A stretch of 64,000 nucleotides of DNA. It comes from Perilla frutescens. Its lineage: Eukaryota; Streptophyta; Magnoliopsida; Lamiales; Lamiaceae. This document shows positions 45,064 to 57,988 of the stretch, in pieces. Under the pieces are notes generated by a model. That model saw only the letters and a list, made by a program, of their open reading frames with translations. It was not told where the DNA came from and ran no database searches. The stretch covers positions 37,498,664 to 37,562,663 of the forward strand of contig BRKX01000006.1 of NCBI GenBank assembly GCA_026008535.1. Direction: 5' to 3'. Within the stretch, counting starts at the first letter, position 1, and each line of letters opens with the position of its first letter. The position numbers and the translations under genes are program-made.

Positions 45064-47300
45064 ATGGGAAACCCTATAAGCTACCTATCTTTTCAGTTGA
45101 GAACTACGATAACTGGAGCAGAAAGTTATCGAGGAAGGTCCAATCACAATCATGATGGAAAATGAAGCCCACATTGCTGATCTCAATCAACTAGCAAGGA
45201 TCCCGAAGCCAACTCATCTTCTCACGAGTGAAGAGAAGAAGTTGAAGAACCTAAAGTTCGTGACCCAAGCCGCGTTATTCCAATTTTTAGATAAAGATCG
45301 CATGAAGGACACGAAGAGTTGTAGAACTACTGAGGAGATATGGGACTTACTTGCGGATCTGTGCAAAGAGCCTGAGGCCATCAAAGGAAACAAACTTCAA
45401 CTGGCGGTGCACAGATATAAGTCTTTCAAAATGCACTTAGATGAAACCATCTCAAGCCTTGAAATGAGATTTCTAGGTATCATAAGTGAGATGAATAATC
45501 TAGGAAGAACATATCCCAATGGTGAGATGAACCCCAAAATTTTGGACAACCTCATAGAGAAATGGGATATAAAGCTGATTGCTACAAAATAGTCAAGAGA
45601 CTTGAACAACATCACCCCAAGAGAACTTTTCACTTCTTTTAAGGCTCACGCGTATAGCCTAAACAGAAAAAGAGAGGCATCCATTTTATCATCAGCCCAT
45701 GATGCAGCCTTTTACGATGAAAGAAATCAGTTTAGAGAAACTTGAGAAAAGAACATCTTCCGGCCAAGAAGTTCTCCACCCAGAGAACTACCAGGAGGCT
45801 CAACTGATCGAAGAAGAGAAGCAGCAAAGAAGAAGGAGAGCCTGACTAAAGATATCAATGATCAGATCCAGTCAGTTGCCAAGCTGCTAGAGAAGCTCAA
45901 AAAGATCATAGATTAACCATCAGTTATGCTTCAAACTGATGAGGAGCCCAGAGGCGAGAGAAACCAACCGCCTGCTGAACAATCTAAGGCAACCAACAGA
46001 GGCATATGAGAATGCTTCCATTGCCACAAGCAAGAACACTATCGTTATGAGTGTCCACAGCTCCCTGAAGACAAAAAGTCCAAAGTGAAGAGAAGTTTTT
46101 TCAAAAGAAAAGTTATGATGGCCAACACAGAGAATGTCATATTGGATGACTCAGATAATCCATCAGGAATTGACTCCGATGGCTACAGCTCTAAAGATAA
46201 GGTACTATTCTACCTCATGGCCGACAATGAAGAAGAGGTTAGCACATGCGACTTCTTAATCTTTTTTCATCACAGTCATGAAACTTCCATTTCTAGCAAT
46301 GAAATAAATGAACAATTAAGAATGCTAGAAGATCAGTTAGTTGTTATATCAAGTATGCATCTATAACTGAAGGAGGAAAATGATGACCTAAGAGATGAGG
46401 TCAAAAGACTGAGAAGTGATCACGACAGAACTGAATCACTTGAAGCTCATCAGTTGAATATGAGAAGTTGAAGCTCAAACTTGATGAGCTAAGAGCTGAG
46501 AATGAGAGGCTCAAGCAAGAGATCTAGGAGAGAGAAGAGTTATCATCAAATTCAAGAAGGAATCTCAAACTTTTTATGAGATTCTAAGCCATCAAATAGT
46601 TGAAACTGGTAGTCCAGGGTTAGGATATAACAGGTACACTGCCGCTGAGAAAGGAAAGGCAGTTGCTCAATCCAGTCAAGAAGGAACTCTTCCTACTTTT
46701 GTCAGACCGGCACCAACCCAACCAGTTGAAGAGACCGGAGGCAAAGGAACTGAAAAAATCCCTTCAAATAAGCCGACACAGTCAACTGAAAGGCTCAGTT
46801 CAGTTTAAGCCATCAGTTCGGTAGAGGAAGCCATCTTAAAGAAGGCCACAAGCTCAAAATAGGCAGTTCGCTTATCAGCAAAGGCCATCAACTCAGCAAA
46901 GGTGTCTAGCCTACCAACAGAGGTCGTCAATACAGCCAAGACCTCTAGCTCATCAGAGATAGTCAGTTTGACAAAGATCACCAGTCTATCTAAGGCCCAA
47001 AGCTCAGAACAAGCCTATGGTGAACAGAACTGACCGGCCAACTAGAGTAAGGAGAAATACTCAGTTTGGACCGCAGTCTCACCAAGATAGGGCATCAGTC
47101 CAGGAGAGAACTGTACCACCAACCTATCTTCAAAGACATCTAGTAAGTCAGCCTGGAAGAAAATTTGACTTAAGAAGGAACGTGCATACGAAGCTGTATC
47201 GAGCACGTCGAAACGATCAGATTTCCTTAGAGAAGTTCACTCCAACGGATCTCAAAAATTAGTATAGTGAGTACTTAGATTCAAGGAATGAATTAAGGAT
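45064..47300 (+). pseudogene. Element C gag
   Basis: The ATG at 45064 is followed by a two-base insertion, and about 54 bp that A and B have after ACTGGAGCAG is missing. The long open piece (45152-45592) is the capsid-like part. A zinc knuckle ECFHCHKQEHYRYEC follows at about 46010-46056, with Glu where A and B have Gly. Then come the Asp/Ser-rich segment, coiled coil and TLDEILSHQR-type block with stops, and an Arg/Gln-rich tail to about 47300. Confidence 0.9.
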
Positions 47301-47639
47301 CAACTCTCACTATAATTAGTTTGCCAACTAGCCAAACTACAAGAGCGATAGAGCTCATGGAGTTAAAAGAAATTGGCCACAGAGGAGAGCTAGACAAGCT
47401 CGAGATCAGAGAGTTATGATCAAAGTTTTCTATCCTACTAAATCTCGTTGCAGGTACAAGTCAAATGACTCAGCTCAGAAGAGGAGAGCTAAAAAGAGAG
47501 TGAAACTGATCAGACGATCAATGTCTGAAAACTCTCTACCTTCTATTAAGCCAAAAGTTTGGCAAATCTGGATCCCTAAGCATCTGATTTAGCAAAAAGG
47601 ACCAGATATCATGCGGGTTATTAAAAACTAATCGTCTCT

Positions 47640-49360
47640 CAAAGAAGAGGACCAAGGAGGTTTGGTGCCTAGATAGCGGGTGCTCTAAACACATGACGGG
47701 AGATAGAGAGGATCTAGAAGGATACAAGGAAGTACTCCAGAAGCCGAACTATCGGAGAAGGGTTCGTGGTTAAAGGAAAGGTGATAGTCAATGGAGTCTC
47801 CCATGTAGATGGACTGAAGCACAAACTGCTCAGCATCAGTCAATTATGTGACAATGGATATACCATTAATTTCAGTCGAAACTCATGCGACATCAAAGAT
47901 AAATCATCTGGAGCAATCCTCCTAACTGGCGTTAGAAGAGCCAACATGTATGTTGTTGATTGGTCAAACGGCTATGGAGAGGTTTGCTTTCTTTCAAAGG
48001 GCTCAACTGAAGTAAGCTGGCTATGGCATCGATGACTCAATCATCTCGACTTCAGAACCATCAATCATCTAGCTAAGAAAGAGCTAGTAGATGGACTTCC
48101 TAAAGATATTTTCAAGAAAACTGGCGTCTGCGGACCATGCCAGAAAGGGAAGCAAGTGAGATCCTCATTCAAAAACAGAAGTCATCCTCTAGGGACAACT
48201 GCTCCTCTCCAACTGCTACACATGGATCTATTTGGGCCAGTCAGACCTTCGACTCCTAAAGGAAAGAGATTCACTCTTGTGGTAGTCAACGACTTCTCAA
48301 GATACATATGGGTAGAGTTTCTCAGAAGAAAGTATGAAACCTACACCAAGCTATCAGTGATGATCAAGAGGCTGCAAACTGAAATAAAAAGATCAATTCA
48401 TCGAATTTGTTCAGACAATGGAACTGAATTCGTCAACCAGTAGATCATTAGTTTTTTTAGTGAATTAGGAATAACTCACGAGCACTCAGCTGCTAGAACT
48501 CTACAGCAAAATGGTGTAGCGAAAAGGAGAAATCGCACACTCAAAGAAGCAGCTCGAGCAATGATAGGTGATGCTAACATAGCAGAAGGATACTGGGCCG
48601 AGGCAGTCAACACGACATGCTGTACTCAAAACAGAAGCGCCATCGTCAGCGCACATGACAAGACACCATATGAGCTTTATAAGGGTGGTAAGCCATCTGT
48701 CTCATACTTCAAATAATTTGGCTGCAAATGTTATATTCACAACAATGGAAAAAGTCAACTGAAGACTTTCAGTGCCAAAGCTAATGAGGGAATATTTTTT
48801 AGTTATAATTCCCCACACGCTCAAGCATACAGAGTGTTCAACAAATGAACACTAGTTGTGGAAATGACTTGTTATGTTGTTTTTGATGAGTTTTCCAATG
48901 AGTACAGGAGTAAAGAAGTACTTAATACATCAGTTCAACTGCTACCTAGAAAAACTGATAACTCGCAGGACTATGTGGACCACATAGTCCCGGAGGAGTT
49001 TGAAGTTGATCTAGAAGATGAAGAAAATGTATCCAACACCAGACCAGCTGAGAGCATAGCTGAGGGCAATCAAGCCAATGAAGAAACTGATCGTGCTGAG
49101 ACCTTCAACCGCACAACTGAAGCAGGGGAAAGAACTGATGAAGATGAAGTACAAACTGAAGAGAAGACATCAGAGAATGTCGATGCAGATGATCCAACTG
49201 AAAATCCAGCTGAGGACAGTCTATCCAAATGGCTCAGGAGCCACTCAGCTGATAATATTGTTGGAGATCCAAGAAGTCGAGTTCAGACCAGAAGTTCAAC
49301 AGAGCATTCTCTCTTCACATACTTCTTATCTCAAACTGAATCGGCAAACATTAATTAAGC
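47640..49360 (+). pseudogene. Element C protease, integrase and linker
   Basis: The protease motif WCLDSGCSKHM retains D-S-G (47672-47680). A small deletion follows. The gag-pre-integrase part is open at 47766-48035. In the integrase core the two Asp codons are present (48225-48227 in HMDLFGP, 48414-48416 in SDNGTEF), but the catalytic Glu is Lys (48522-48524, GVAKRRN). A TAG at 48441-48443 and later stops also break it. The linker (48858-49358) is an acidic, Thr/Glu-rich 166-codon open piece. Confidence 0.9.
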
Positions 49361-50891
49361 TCTTGAAGATGTAGATTCAATAATCACTATGCAAGAAGAG
49401 CTGAACCAATTCATAAGAAATGAAGTGTGGTTTCTTGTTGATAGGCCAAAAACCCAGAAAGTATCGGAACGAAGTGAGTTTTTCACAACAAACTAAATGA
49501 ACATGGTGTCATCACAAGGAACAAAGTAAGACTGGTAGCCAAGGGATACTTTCAAAGTGAAGAGATCGACTTTGAAGAGACATTTTCACCAGTTGCAAGA
49601 TTAGAAGCTATCAGATTATTCCTCACCTATGCAGCTCACAACAATTTCATGGTCTATCAAATGGGCGTGAAAAGTATTTTTCTACAAAGGTTGCTCAAGG
49701 AGGACGTGTATGTCGAGCAACCGCCTGGATTTGAGATTGGAGACCAAGTCTTCAAACTAAAGAAAACACTGTATGGGCTGAAGTAAGCGCCCAGAGCCTG
49801 GTATAAAACCCTCACAACATTCTTGCTCAAGAATGGGTTTCAAAAAGAAGTCATTGATCGCATTCTATTCAAGATAGAGCAATCATCAGAGATGTTATTG
49901 GTTCAAATTTATGTGGATGACATAATATTTGGATCGAAGAGTAAGGATCGTTACACTCGATTCGCACAACTAATACAGAGCGAATTCGAGATGAGCATAA
50001 TGGGAGAAATGACCTTCTTCCTAGGACTCCAAGTGAAACAATTCCAAGATGGAATATTCATTAGTCAAGCTAAGTATACAAAGGAGTTCGTCAAGAATTT
50101 TGGAACTGATAAGGTAAAAACTATCAAGATCCCCATGAATACATTAGTTTAACTGACTCTCGATGAAGAAGGAGAATCAGTTAGCCAAACTCACTACAGA
50201 GGTATCATCGGTTCGCTTCTCTACTTAACTGCCAGTCGACCAGACATTTCATATTCAGTCCACTTATGTGCACGCTTCCAAGCCAACCCAAAGAAGAGCC
50301 ATCTTGAAGTAGTAAAGAGGATTATCAAAAATACCTCAGAGGAATCATAAATCTTGGATTATGATATCCCAGAGATGACAGCTTGAGTCTAACTGACTAT
50401 TCAGACTCAGACTTCGATGGATGTAAGATTGAGAGGAAGAGTACTAGTGTAACATGTCAGTTTCTTGGTCATTAACTGATATCTTGGTTCAGCAAGAAGC
50501 AGCACTCAGTTGCAACATCGACAACTAAAGCAGAGTATGTAGCCACTGGAAGCTGCTATGCACAGATACTCAGGATGAAGCAGCAGTTGAAGGATTATAA
50601 GGTCGAAACTGATGAAGTACCTATCTTCTGTGATAAAAACAGTGCCATTGCTATTTCTCAGAATCCAGTTTTACATTCGAGAACAAAACATATTGACATC
50701 AGGCACCACTTCATCAGAGAACATATTGAGAAGAAAGACATATGCATCTAATTTATCAACACTGAGAAGCAGATAGCTGACATCTTCACAAAGCCATTAC
50801 CAGAGGCAAGATTGGTAAAGCTATGTATCTAATTGGGGCTATTGGAACTAACTTCAGAAGTTAAAGATGATCAAGAAAGTGAGAGAATGTA
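49361..50891 (+). pseudogene. Element C reverse transcriptase and RNase H
   Basis: Copia RVT_2 motifs appear in order: GTK-type start (frameshifted near 49460), AKGY, FSPVARLEAIR, then GLK followed by TAA (49784-49786), then QIYVDDIIFGS with YVDD at 49910-49921. RNase H follows with DSDFDGCK, WFSKKQHS, KHIDIRHHFIR and ADIFTKPLPEARL. The stop after GLK is at the same codon as in B. Confidence 0.92.
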
Positions 50892-51625
50892 AAGAGCAAC
50901 CCCAGCCGATGAGAAAAAGAGAGCAGAAGCTGAATCTGAACCAAAACGTGCATCAGTTCAGTCAGCAAAAGGAGCCAAAACTGCTCAAACCATCAGTTCA
51001 ACCAAAAAGCAAGCTGGAAAGTTTGTAAACTGATGAGAAGCTTGGAAGCTGAGAAGTCAAAGAGCCAGAACTAATCGGATGCTCAATCAGTTCACATTGG
51101 AAAAACAGCTCATAGTCAGCTGAAGCAAGCAGCTGAACTGAAGGGAGAGCTGGAAGCCATCTTAGCAAAAGAAAGAGTTGAACTGAAATATCTCAGTTAA
51201 AGTTGACCAAGCCGATTGCTAGATATAGCTGAATCATCTGATGACGTCAGAAGCTCAAAGCCACGTGGAAGCCCCCGAGAGAGATTTGAATAGATAAGTT
51301 TGAATTTACTTCGCTTAAGTGGAACGGTAAAATGACGTGTTATACCATTGTTACCGTTGGACCTACTTCATCCCTCTTTATTTACTCTCAACGGATAGAT
51401 TTGCATATCAATCGACTGATTTATCCTACTGTTGAAACTAGAGCATTCAAGTCATCCCTATCGTTGATTTATAATAGATAGCTGAATGGTCAAAGGTTAC
51501 CCTGCTGAATTAAGAGCTAAAAATTCTCTCTACTTCTCACACATCTCAGAAAACCTAAATTCCCAAATTTTATGCTGTGAGAGAATCCAATCAGCAATCT
51601 AGTCCTCAAATTTCCGTAGATTCCC
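50892..51625 (+). other. Element C spacer between RNase H and ORF I
   Basis: A CAGTT/CAGCTG-dense first half, then the putative internal promoter. A TATA-like TTTATAATAGATAG lies at about 51468-51481. Confidence 0.6.
51242..51268 (+). promoter_or_regulatory. CRE-like palindrome and G-box upstream of ORF I, element C
   Basis: Perfect TGACGTCA (51242-51249) is followed 12 bp later by perfect CACGTGG (51262-51268), about 384 bp before the ORF I ATG. These are known bZIP binding cores. The arrangement matches A and B. Confidence 0.55.
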
Positions 51626-54407
51626 ATGGCCAAGAAAAGCGCCTAGATTGTTCATCGTAAGTTCAACTTCAAAGAAACTGGAGAGTCATCTCAAAGATTC
51701 CAAGTGAATCTATATAGAGAAAAGTTTCTTCATGAAGCAGCATTCAGAACAAAATGTTCAAACTCACCTCTTTATGACTTCATCATCACCAAGATCAACC
51801 AAGTTAGACTACGAGAGTTCACCGGAAGCACTCCCAACAAAATCTACCCAAAACCTGTCTGTGAGTTTTATCTAAATTCATAAGCTCACGGTGATATGAT
51901 CACAACTGAAGTGAGAGGAGTACAGTTGGAGATCAGCCCAGAATCACTGGGAAGAATATTCCAACTTCCAAATGAAGGAATGAGATTGGAATAGGTGGAT
52001 GTCAATCCATAGGAGATCTACGATAGTTAGAAGGATGCTGACTGTCATGAAGCTTTCAAAAGAACCACTCCCCATTACATGGTTTTGAGAAGAATATAGA
52101 ATTCTTGCTTCAGTGGAAACAAGAATAATCATTGGAATCACTGAAAGTCATTCCGAAATGCCTGTGATAAAATACAAAGTTTACAGGGTAATATTTCAAG
52201 GGATCGAGGTCAACTGGGCTTAGTACTTCTATGATCAAATTAAGAAGTACGTAGATGTTTTCGAGAAAAACTGGAGTGACAAGGAGTTCAAACAGAACAT
52301 GTGTTTCCCCTGTGGAATCAGCAAACTTCTCGAAGAAGAACTCAGTTTCACTGCCACAGAAACTAACACTCTCTTGGTAGAAGAAACTGACTATATACCA
52401 ATAGTCACTCGAAGACAACAAGAACCAAAAGCTCTAAGTATCAAGAACTCAAAGAAAAACAAAGAAGCAATTAGCAGAAAGGGAAAAGAGAACAAGGTTG
52501 AAGCAGTACCTCATCAGAGCGACTATGATTCAGTAGATCATGTCCCAATCTGTCATTTGATCGGAACACCAATACAAACTTAACCTATACAGCAAGTTGC
52601 CTTCATCATAGACAGCCCAGAATTCATCGGAGGTCATCACAACAATAGAATTGCAAAGGGATCAATTTGAATCAAGAATGGAGTAGGAAACTCCAAAAAG
52701 AAGAGAGAAAAGATGAAAAGAGCAGAACCTCCGTCTCCACCGGAATTACCTCCCCTCAGTGTCAAGGTGTTTGAAATGGAACCATCTCGGGAATCTATAA
52801 TACCTTATAGAGGAGTTCCACTGCGGAGCTCTGAAGCTGATTTTTTCAGAACAGCTTGTCCACCAAAAGACAGGATAACCGAGAACATAAGAGCCCGATC
52901 AGAAGCAATAGCAGTTAAGCAAAGAGCTGATAAAGACGTAGCAGACTTCATTAAAAAGAACTTTCAAGAGTTTGTGGTCAATTCAGAAGAACTGCTCAAG
53001 GCTCTTACAAGGGACTGCTATTGGTATCTATGGAGACACTATCTCAACTCGGAAACTGATTTTCTTCTAACAGCTCTACATGGAATGAACTTCTGGAGAA
53101 GAGAAGAAAAATGGAGTATACAATGGTTAGGACAAGAAACTCCTGAACAAAATTCAATTGACGTTATAAGGGGAATGTTAGATCTTAGAAGATGTCACTC
53201 AAAACCAAGCGAGCAGACACTGGCTGAAGTCATCAATGATCTCCTCAATTGGTCTGGGATTGAACTGCCAGAACTACAAACTTAAGAAGAACAAGAGCTC
53301 TGGAATAATCCCCAAATGCATCAGTGCTGGGTGTTAAATGAATTCTACAAGATCATAGTTCAGCTACAACAATAGATTGCTAAAGAAATTCAAAGGCAAA
53401 ACTAGCTAGGCCATAATCAAACATCAACAACTAAAGCCTCTATATCTAGATCTACTGCAATACATCAAGTCTCAAGACAACTTATGTTTGAGGATTCCCT
53501 TCAAGCAGAAGGAGTTGTAATCAATATCCTTGCAGACTCCCCCGAGCACAGATCACCAATTACTAAAGGAACTCACAAGTACACAACAGACTTGGAGTTC
53601 GCAGAGTTGTTGAAATCACCAGTTAAACCAGATGATGGTCAATCTGAAGGGCTAACGGAAGGGCCAACTGAGCAAATAAAGGATACGGATAAGTCCCAAA
53701 ATGCTCCAACTGTCGAGCCAGCTGAACAGGCTCAGGTGACTGAAGAAACTGAGGATGAGGCAGATCCTCAACTGCCGCTTGTTGCTCATGCCAAGCCAGT
53801 CTCTCAGTATGATTCTTCAGTAGGAACGTTTATTGCTGAAGCCACTGATGAGGTTATCCCAGAAGAAGTTCCAACTGATCGAGTTGATGAGGTGCCAATT
53901 TTGGAAAATATGACTGATCAGTTGACTGAAGAGCAGCATCAAGGTTATACAGGCTCATTAGCTATAGTGGTGTATGTCGATCCAAATTAGCAGAGATCAC
54001 AGCTTGAACTGCTACCACAGAAGAGCTATGGAGAAATAGAGAGCCTGGAAAATCCTGAGCAGTCTAGGATAATTCCCTGCGAAGAGCTGAATGGAACAGA
54101 AGATGGAGATGAAGTAATGTCACGAGGTGATTAATTTTTAATTGATAATGATAATCTCATTCTCCATGAAGATGCAAATTCTACAGTCTAGTTCTTGGAG
54201 CAACCAGAGAGCTCCATTGCTCAGTGCACAGCTCAGCATGAAGAGCAGTTTCGCAGCATCCAAGAGCAACTCAAGCTGCACAGAGAGCTCATCAAGCAGC
54301 TGCAAGAACAAATGAGTGCTCAACAAGCTCAAGCAGCACCACCAACCAGTGACAAAACTGGCGAGCTACCTGCTAAAAAGTAGAAGACGGAGCACAAGAA
54401 GGATTAG
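51626..54407 (+). pseudogene. Element C accessory ORF I
   Basis: It starts MAKKSA and ends in a KTEHKKD motif as in A. The N-terminal part has FLHEAAFRT, YPKPVCEFYLNS, EVRGVQLEIS and LGRIFQLP. An open 190-codon piece (52713-53285) contains ELPPLSVKVFEM, KDVADFIKKNF, WYLWRHYLNS, LLTALHGMNFWRREEKWS and ends near LPELQT. An open 168-codon acidic piece (53484-53990) follows, then a Gln-rich coiled-coil-like end (54195-54383). It is the best-preserved ORF I here. Function is unknown. Confidence 0.75.
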
Positions 54408-54758
54408 AGACTGATCAATCCCAGCTGATTAGGACCTCTAAATGTTCTTCTTGTAATACAGCTCTGTAATCCTTTTTTATCAATAAAATAATTATTTTAT
54501 TAATAAAATGCCATGTCAGCAAAACCATTTAAATTCTTACCGTTGAAATCCTGACAAGGGCATTTAAGGCCAACAGCAAAAGCAAGGGACATAAACTTTT
54601 CAAAGATATATGAGTATCATTTATTACTCATAAATCAATTCAAATCTAAGTCTTCCCTACTAAAGAAGAGACACACTCATTTCTCAAATCATTCGAGAAA
54701 GAGTCTCTTCTTACTCTCATCTCTCTCAACCAAAAAATATTCAATCTAAATTTATTCA
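54408..54758 (+). other. Element C spacer before ORF II
   Basis: It has a TATATGAG box (about 54607) and a CT-rich leader up to the ATG at 54759, as in A. Confidence 0.45.
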
Positions 54759-55228
54759 ATGGCAGAATTCCTCAGTTCCCCCAACTCATTCAAAAACCAG
54801 ATGATGAGAGATAAATTCCTTCAAAGGAAAAAATTCCAGGAAATTCTTCAAAGGTCAAACGACCAAAACCTGTTTGTTTCTCTTCACAAGACAGGAATTC
54901 TTCACTACCTGAAAACACCATCCAGATTCTTCAGAAAAAATTGAGTGTGTGAATTTCTCCTCCTAGCACAAATTAGTGTTGATGGCAAAGAAATTACATC
55001 AGTTATCCAAGGCTGACCTATCAAGATAACTAAAGGAACAGTTGCTGAAGTTTTTCAACTTCCAAGGCAAGGAGCAACAGTTCAAGAGCTAAGTGAAGCA
55101 GCTGAACCATACTGGAAAAGGTGAAAGACCCCCACCTGTAAGAAGGCATTCAATTTTACCACAACTAAAACTAATCTAAGGCCAGGGTATGGAGTTCTGC
55201 TCGACATCACAAACAAGATGATGTTTCA
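54759..55228 (+). pseudogene. Element C accessory ORF II, truncated by the CACTA element
   Basis: It begins MAEFLSSPNSF and follows ORF II of A nearly codon for codon (MMRDKFLQRK, PSRFFRKN, ERKK-like block). TGA at 54942-54944 and further stops are present. It ends at GATGATGTTT, where A continues GCAGCAATTGG; CACTACC follows here. Confidence 0.85.
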
Positions 55229-55321
55229 CTACCAAAAAAGACGCTCATACATAACACTTCATCCATAATGGATATTTTAAATATCCGTTATGTATGAGTG
55301 CATTTTTGGTATAGATAATGT
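55229..55321 (+). repeat. CACTA terminal repeat and first subterminal repeats
   Basis: CACTACCAAAAAAGACGC is followed by direct and inverted copies of a CGTTATGTATGAG/CATAAC motif. More copies follow after the solo LTR (56717-56930), such as ATCCGTTAC, TGCGTTATC, TATAACGGTAAC, GACCGTTATG and TTCGTTATGTATATG. Such motifs are binding sites for the accessory transposase in this superfamily. Confidence 0.85.
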
Positions 55322-56716
55322 GTTAGGATTGTATACTGTTAATAATGGTTTTAACGATATAGATTGATTATTATTGTAGTAACTGTTTGTGCATCTATTT
55401 ACTTTGATATTCATATATATGTGCATATTTACTTTGCATTGTAGATAATATGGTGTGGGTAAACACACAGTAAAAATCATATAATTGGATTCCTTGCAAA
55501 GTATTAAAAGGCTCGCATTTTAGATGGTCCTGAACCAACCATTGTAGACTGTAGAATAATCTGATAGTTAGTTTATCTTAGCTAACTGATTATTCTGATA
55601 CACTGACGCGTGTATTGAGGGGGATTGCGACAGGATACTATTCTTTGGTCTGACCTTAAAGGAAAAGAATAAAGATCCACAGAGTTCGGGTTCTTAAGCC
55701 TTGCACAGTGGCGGACATATGTGTTATCAATGGGTCAGATTCTTGATAGAGTCAATAATCTCGATATCTTGGACAGTAACATATTCACACATATGCGTCA
55801 TGCACTGTGTTAGGTCACCATGTCCTGGTGCGCCAGGTTGATGATGTCCCCTTGAGTAAACACAAGTACATGTGAAACCCTGCAGGTGGAATTTATTCCG
55901 TACATGTTAAAGCTTGTGTGGTACTACACTAGGAATGCAAGAATTAATTAATTATAGCTGTCAGAGCTTATATAATTAATTAATGGACATTATATCTTAA
56001 ACATGAGGAATGGTTGGACTAAAGAAGAATGCATTAAGTAAAATGTATTAAATTGGTAGGTCAGTGCTATTTCTTTAGTGGAATATAAATAACATTTAAT
56101 TTATTTAATTATATCCTAGGTATTGGATATTTGATATTAAATAAATTAGTAGGCAAATTTAATATTCTTCTAGATCACTACAGTAGCCCAATTAATACCT
56201 TAATGGAATGTGGGAATGGAATAAGTAGAGAGGCCCAAACCCATCAGGGTTAGGGGACACAGTACACGCCTCCCTCAGTATTAATAGAGGGAGGAGGCGT
56301 GTATTTTGAGACATACGAACAACCCCTCTCAGTTCACTTAATTCCCCAGGTTATCCATACATAGTTTAGTAGTTTGTAGCCCACTCTACATCTAAACGGG
56401 TATCGAGAATACAGTAGAAGGTCGAGGAGTATCACTGCAGCTCTACTAGACGTCGACTTCAGTGAGGAAAAGGCCGAGATCGACGTTTCTTCTACAGCAA
56501 CAAGATTAGACCTGTAATCTCATCGTCAACCCTACAATCTATGTAAGTCGATTATTCGAATTAATTTTTTCTGCTGCATTAATTTGATGCGCTTACATAA
56601 TTCATTCAACATGTTGTTATTTGTATCACATACATAAAATCATGATTTGCATGCCTATTAGAATTATAGATAATCCGATTAGATCCTGTGGGGTGTAATT
56701 CGAAAAAACCCCAACA
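55322..56716 (+). mobile_element. Copia solo LTR in the CACTA subterminal region
   Basis: It begins TGTTAGGATTGTATAC and ends AAAACCCCAACA. Flanks TAATG (55317-55321) and TAACG (56717-56721) are a five-base duplication with one change. At 1395 bp it is related to the LTR at 29368. No coding region. It splits the subterminal repeat array. Confidence 0.9.
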
Positions 56717-56721
56717 TAACG

Positions 56722-57988
56722 CATATTTCAAAAATCCGTTACAAGAGAAGTGTTATCTCCGATCATATATAATGTTTCTTAGTCTTGCGTTATCTGTGAC
56801 TGTTACATATTGTTCATAATTATAACGCTCATTTTATACTCTTATGTGTTGTGTTATGTATAAACACATTATATAACGGTAACTTTGACCGTTATGAATA
56901 TTCGTTATGTATATGTGTTTATTATTATTTTTTTAATTCAAAATTAAATATTATAAACTGAAAATTTTCTAACTTCCTGCTGCTCTTCCTCTCACCATTA
57001 TTTAGTAAAAATTTTAGCTCCACAATTTCCCACCAAACATAAAAATTCATTTTTTTATGTTAAGGCAAAAGAGATCTGCAAATTTTAATAAAAATAAGAA
57101 GTAATTTTTTTACTTTAAAAAAATTATTCAAAGAGATCCCCAATTTTAATCTGAAAAGAAAAGCCCTTCAGTAAATTCACCCAATTTCTTCCCTTCTCCA
57201 GCGCTGCGGTTGAAAAGCCCTCAGTAAATTCACCCAATTTATTCATTCTCGAGCGCTGTCGTTGAAGTTCATAAAGCTCTCCATATATTTCTACTGCAAA
57301 CCCACAGACGTATTACTTTGTTTGAAACACTTCGGTTGGATGTATTACTTTGTTTGAAGCAGGTATGCCGGAAGTGGTGTTGCCGTCAATTGCTTAATTC
57401 CAAATCTCTTTCGCTATTTTTATGTTTTAATGTTCATTTTTTTTCTATTCTTATGATTTCAAAGTAGCTATCATGTAATTTCTTTCAAATTTTAAATGTT
57501 GAGATTATAGTTTTTAATTCTCGAGTTGCCTGCTATAATGGGGATGGTGAAGATAATAGAAAGTCTCTGTAGTAAGGGTAGAAATGTTGAGATTGTAGTT
57601 TTTAATCCCACAATCCCAAAAACCTAGCAAAGATACCACCATCACCGACAGAGTGTTCTCTAGCCGCATATCAATTCGGTTGGGTGAACCCAAACCGTCT
57701 TCGATTCTCGCTGCTTCGCCCTCTAAGGTCTTTGATTCTTCCTTTTTGTTCCAAATTTGATGTATTATATGTGCGCGAGAGACATTGGCGTGCGCTTTGA
57801 AAGTGGGGAATTCTGCATTTTGGGTCTTTCTAGTTAATTAAAGAAAATCTAATGTTGATCGCACGTAGGTACGCGCAGCCCTGACTATACTCTTGTGAAG
57901 AGAAAGTCTTTGCAATCCCTTAGAATAGAACTCCCTTAGATTCTGATCCCTTTCCATGGCTGAGTCATTCTTCTCTTTATTACACTAT
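56722..57988 (+). other. CACTA subterminal repeats and leader region
   Basis: 56722-56930 continues the subterminal repeats. 57160-57265 is a roughly 65-bp tandem duplication containing AGTAAATTCACCCAATTT and GCGCTG. 57497 and 57583 share AATGTTGAGATTRTAGTTTT. About 57600-57727 is open for some 43 codons and ends at a possible splice donor (AAG/GTCTTT); it may be another captured exon. No gene is recognised. Confidence 0.5.

Larger units (their letters stand above)
43013..55228 (+). mobile_element. Element C: Sirevirus-like copia retrotransposon with pol, cut by a CACTA transposon
   Basis: Plus-strand order: LTR 43013-44975, PBS, gag, PR, IN, RT, RNase H, ORF I, and ORF II interrupted at 55228 by CACTACC. 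It is inserted antiparallel in RNase H of D. Every gene carries stops, but all pol domains are present, so it is the reference for what element A has lost. Its right part, ORF III and 3' LTR lie beyond the window. Confidence 0.93.
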
